Below, piece by piece: positions 6,081 through 7,257 of a stretch of 7,257 bases of DNA (the stretch's first letter is position 1; each line of letters starts with the position of its first letter). A program made the position numbers and the translations under genes. The notes beneath the pieces are model-generated. The model saw only the letters and a program-made list of their open reading frames with translations, did not search any database and was not told the DNA's origin. This DNA is from DASRHG01 sp035650655 (GTDB taxonomy: Bacteria > Desulfobacterota > Binatia > DP-6): the NCBI GenBank assembly GCA_035650655.1, contig DASRHG010000198.1:1-7257 (forward strand), read 5' to 3'.

Positions 6081-7079
6081 TCAGAGCAGCGCGTCCGCGA
6101 GCAGGCGGAGCGCCTGCGGATCCCGCGTGCCCGCGAGGAGCGCCGTGACCGGCGTCTGCTTCCACGCCTGGAGGCGCTCCCGGATGCGCTCGGCCGGCCC
6201 GGCGAGGGAGATCTCGTCCGCGAGCGCGTCGGGCACCGCGGCCGCGGCCTCCGTCCGCTTCCCCTCGAGGAAGAGCTTCTGCACCGTCCGCGCCTCGGCC
6301 TCGAATCCCATGCGCGCGATCAAATTCAGGTGGAAGTTCTCCTCCGCCGCGCCCATGCCGCCGATGTAGAACGCGAGCGCGAACTTGACGGGCAGGAGCG
6401 CGGCCTCGAGGTCGTCGTTCAGGTTGACGGTCACCGTCGCCGCGATCTCGAAGCCGGGCTTCGCGCGCGCGAGCGACTCGGCGAAGATGCCGAAGCGGAA
6501 GGGCGAGCAGAAGAGCGGCAGCCACCCGTCCGCGATCTCGGTCGCCAGTGCGACGTTCTTCGGACCCTCGGCGCCGAGGTAGATCGGGACGTGCGGGCGG
6601 AGCGGCCGGACGATGAGCTTGAGCGGCTTCCCGAGCCCGGTTCCGCCCGGGCGGGGAAGCGGGTAGTGGGGGCCCGGGTTGGTGACCGGCCCCTCGCGCC
6701 GGAGCATCGTGCGGAGGAGGCCCACGTACTCGCGGGTCCGCGCGAGCGGCTTCGGGAACGGCTGCCCGTACCAGCCCTCGACGACCTGCGGCCCGGACAC
6801 GCCGATCCCGAGGATCAGCCGGCCGTTCGAGAGGTGGTCGATCGTCGCCGCCGTCATCGCGACGCATGCGGGGGTGCGCGCGGAGAGCTGCATGACGGCG
6901 GTGCCGAGCTTGATCCTCGTCGTGCGCGCGCCGATCCAGCAGAGCGGCGAGAAGACGTCGGAGCCGTAGGCCTCGGCGGTCCACACGGAGTCGTAGCCGA
7001 GCCGCTCGGCCTCGAGGACGAGGTCGGTCGGGTCCCAGGGGTCCGGCATCCAGTAGCCGAGCATCAGGCCGAGCTTCAT
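6081..7079 (-). CDS. LLM-class, probably F420-dependent, oxidoreductase
   Basis: A 332-residue TIM-barrel protein of the bacterial luciferase-like superfamily. Members related to this one mostly use reduced or oxidised coenzyme F420, some FMN, for hydride transfer to alcohols, ketones or other small substrates in the cytoplasm. Evidence, in order: MKLGLMLGYW at the N-terminus; RLGYDSVWTAEAYGSD (26-41); TTRIKLGTAVMQLSARTP (53-70); a DHLSNGRLILGIGVSGPQVVEGWYG segment (81-105) typical of the cofactor-binding core; PIYLGAEGPKNVALATEIADGW (165-186); FYIGGMG (237-243); and a C-terminal LAGPAERIRERL helix (292-303). Length is normal. The ATG at 7079 has an AGGAG (7086-7090) six bases upstream. It follows the end of the SMP-30-like gene by 30 bases, suggesting one transcript. 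F420 use is inferred from resemblance; F420 synthesis genes are not in the window. Confidence 0.88.
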   Translation of the reverse strand: MKLGLMLGYWMPDPWDPTDLVLEAERLGYDSVWTAEAYGSDVFSPLCWIGARTTRIKLGTAVMQLSARTPACVAMTAATIDHLSNGRLILGIGVSGPQVVEGWYGQPFPKPLARTREYVGLLRTMLRREGPVTNPGPHYPLPRPGGTGLGKPLKLIVRPLRPHVPIYLGAEGPKNVALATEIADGWLPLFCSPFRFGIFAESLARAKPGFEIAATVTVNLNDDLEAALLPVKFALAFYIGGMGAAEENFHLNLIARMGFEAEARTVQKLFLEGKRTEAAAAVPDALADEISLAGPAERIRERLQAWKQTPVTALLAGTRDPQALRLLADALL

Positions 7080-7109
7080 TCGGGTCTCCTCGTCGCAGGG
7101 ACCGCTGCC

Positions 7110-7257
7110 TCACCGGCAGAGGACACCGATGCGGTCGTCGAACACGGCGCCGAAGTACGTGCAGCCGTCGAGCTCGGTCGCCGACGCCACCGCGCCGACC
7201 ACCGTTCCATCGTCGGCGAAGACGTCCCGCGTGGTGAGCGTCGCCGGGTCGATTTCC
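7110..7257 (-). CDS. C-terminal end of a probable SMP-30/gluconolactonase-like protein (partial)
   Basis: Only the last 48 residues are in the window; the gene enters from the right edge and stops at TGA (7110-7112). The translation includes IDPATLTTRDVFADDGTVVG, then GAVASATELDG, then CTYFGAVFDDRIGVLCR. The pattern of a D-P-A-T turn, a D-D-G turn and a closing G-x-x-Y-x-G-x-V-x-D-x-I strand at the very C-terminus resembles the final blade of SMP-30/gluconolactonase/strictosidine-synthase-like six-bladed propellers, which often act as lactonases or ester hydrolases. The fragment is too short to be sure. It ends 30 bases before the luciferase-like gene on the same strand, so an operon is likely. 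Confidence 0.6.
   Translation of the reverse strand, partial: EIDPATLTTRDVFADDGTVVGAVASATELDGCTYFGAVFDDRIGVLCR

Noticed and set aside
5668..7113. Long minus-strand frame spanning two genes (481 residues)
   Set aside because: It is a shifted frame of the luciferase-like and DUF6632-like genes, Arg-rich and without motifs. The correct frames have strong ribosome binding sites and family motifs.
1..7257. Search for tRNA, rRNA, CRISPR arrays, transposases and terminal inverted repeats
   Set aside because: No cloverleaf, spaced repeat array, transposase motif or insertion-sequence end could be recognised by eye.

Overview
The window is about 70% GC or higher, and its coding frames strongly prefer G or C in third codon positions. 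It holds chromosomal metabolic genes: a Baeyer-Villiger monooxygenase, a luciferase-like (F420-type) oxidoreductase, a Tat-exported GH28-like protein, a VIT1-type metal transporter and a HAD hydrolase. This suggests a high-GC, free-living, probably soil or sediment bacterium (Actinobacteria, Binatota/Deltaproteobacteria-like or similar). The sequence alone does not settle the phylum. I see no rRNA, tRNA, CRISPR array, phage gene or insertion sequence.

Left part (1-1360). The 3' portion of a HAD-superfamily hydrolase gene (+) ends at 453. The next ~410 bases hold no intact gene. On the minus strand they keep the middle of an alpha/beta-hydrolase (carboxylesterase/phospholipase type, with a GFSQGA nucleophile elbow) that has lost its start, its N-terminal part and its C-terminal catalytic residues. 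Next, also on the minus strand, is a TetR-type regulator. Its ligand-binding part is intact but its DNA-binding N-terminus is missing. The remaining reading frame begins at the base adjacent to the start codon of the monooxygenase. This stretch therefore looks like an eroded regulator/esterase locus.

Middle part (1361-4850, + strand). A complete 503-residue type I Baeyer-Villiger monooxygenase is preceded by an AT-rich, nearly perfect 16-bp palindrome that overlaps a -10-like box. About 400 bases without a recognisable gene follow. They contain one small open frame (63 residues) with an ideal Shine-Dalgarno sequence. Then comes a ~504-residue GH28-like right-handed beta-helix protein with a twin-arginine signal. 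A GC-rich hairpin sits between its stop and the convergent transporter gene.

Right part (4848-7257, minus strand). Four genes run leftwards: the C-terminal end of a probable SMP-30/gluconolactonase-like beta-propeller protein (cut by the window edge), a complete F420-type luciferase-like oxidoreductase, a small four-helix membrane protein resembling the DUF6632 family, and a VIT1/CCC1-type transporter. Spacings are 30, 105 and 42 bases. The 105-base gap contains a possible promoter with a tandem 7-bp repeat. The last two genes may therefore form their own membrane-protein unit.

I did not find a convincing new multi-gene system. The best leads are the damaged TetR/operator/monooxygenase junction, the esterase remnant, the small ORF at 3065 and the GH28-like protein with an altered active site.
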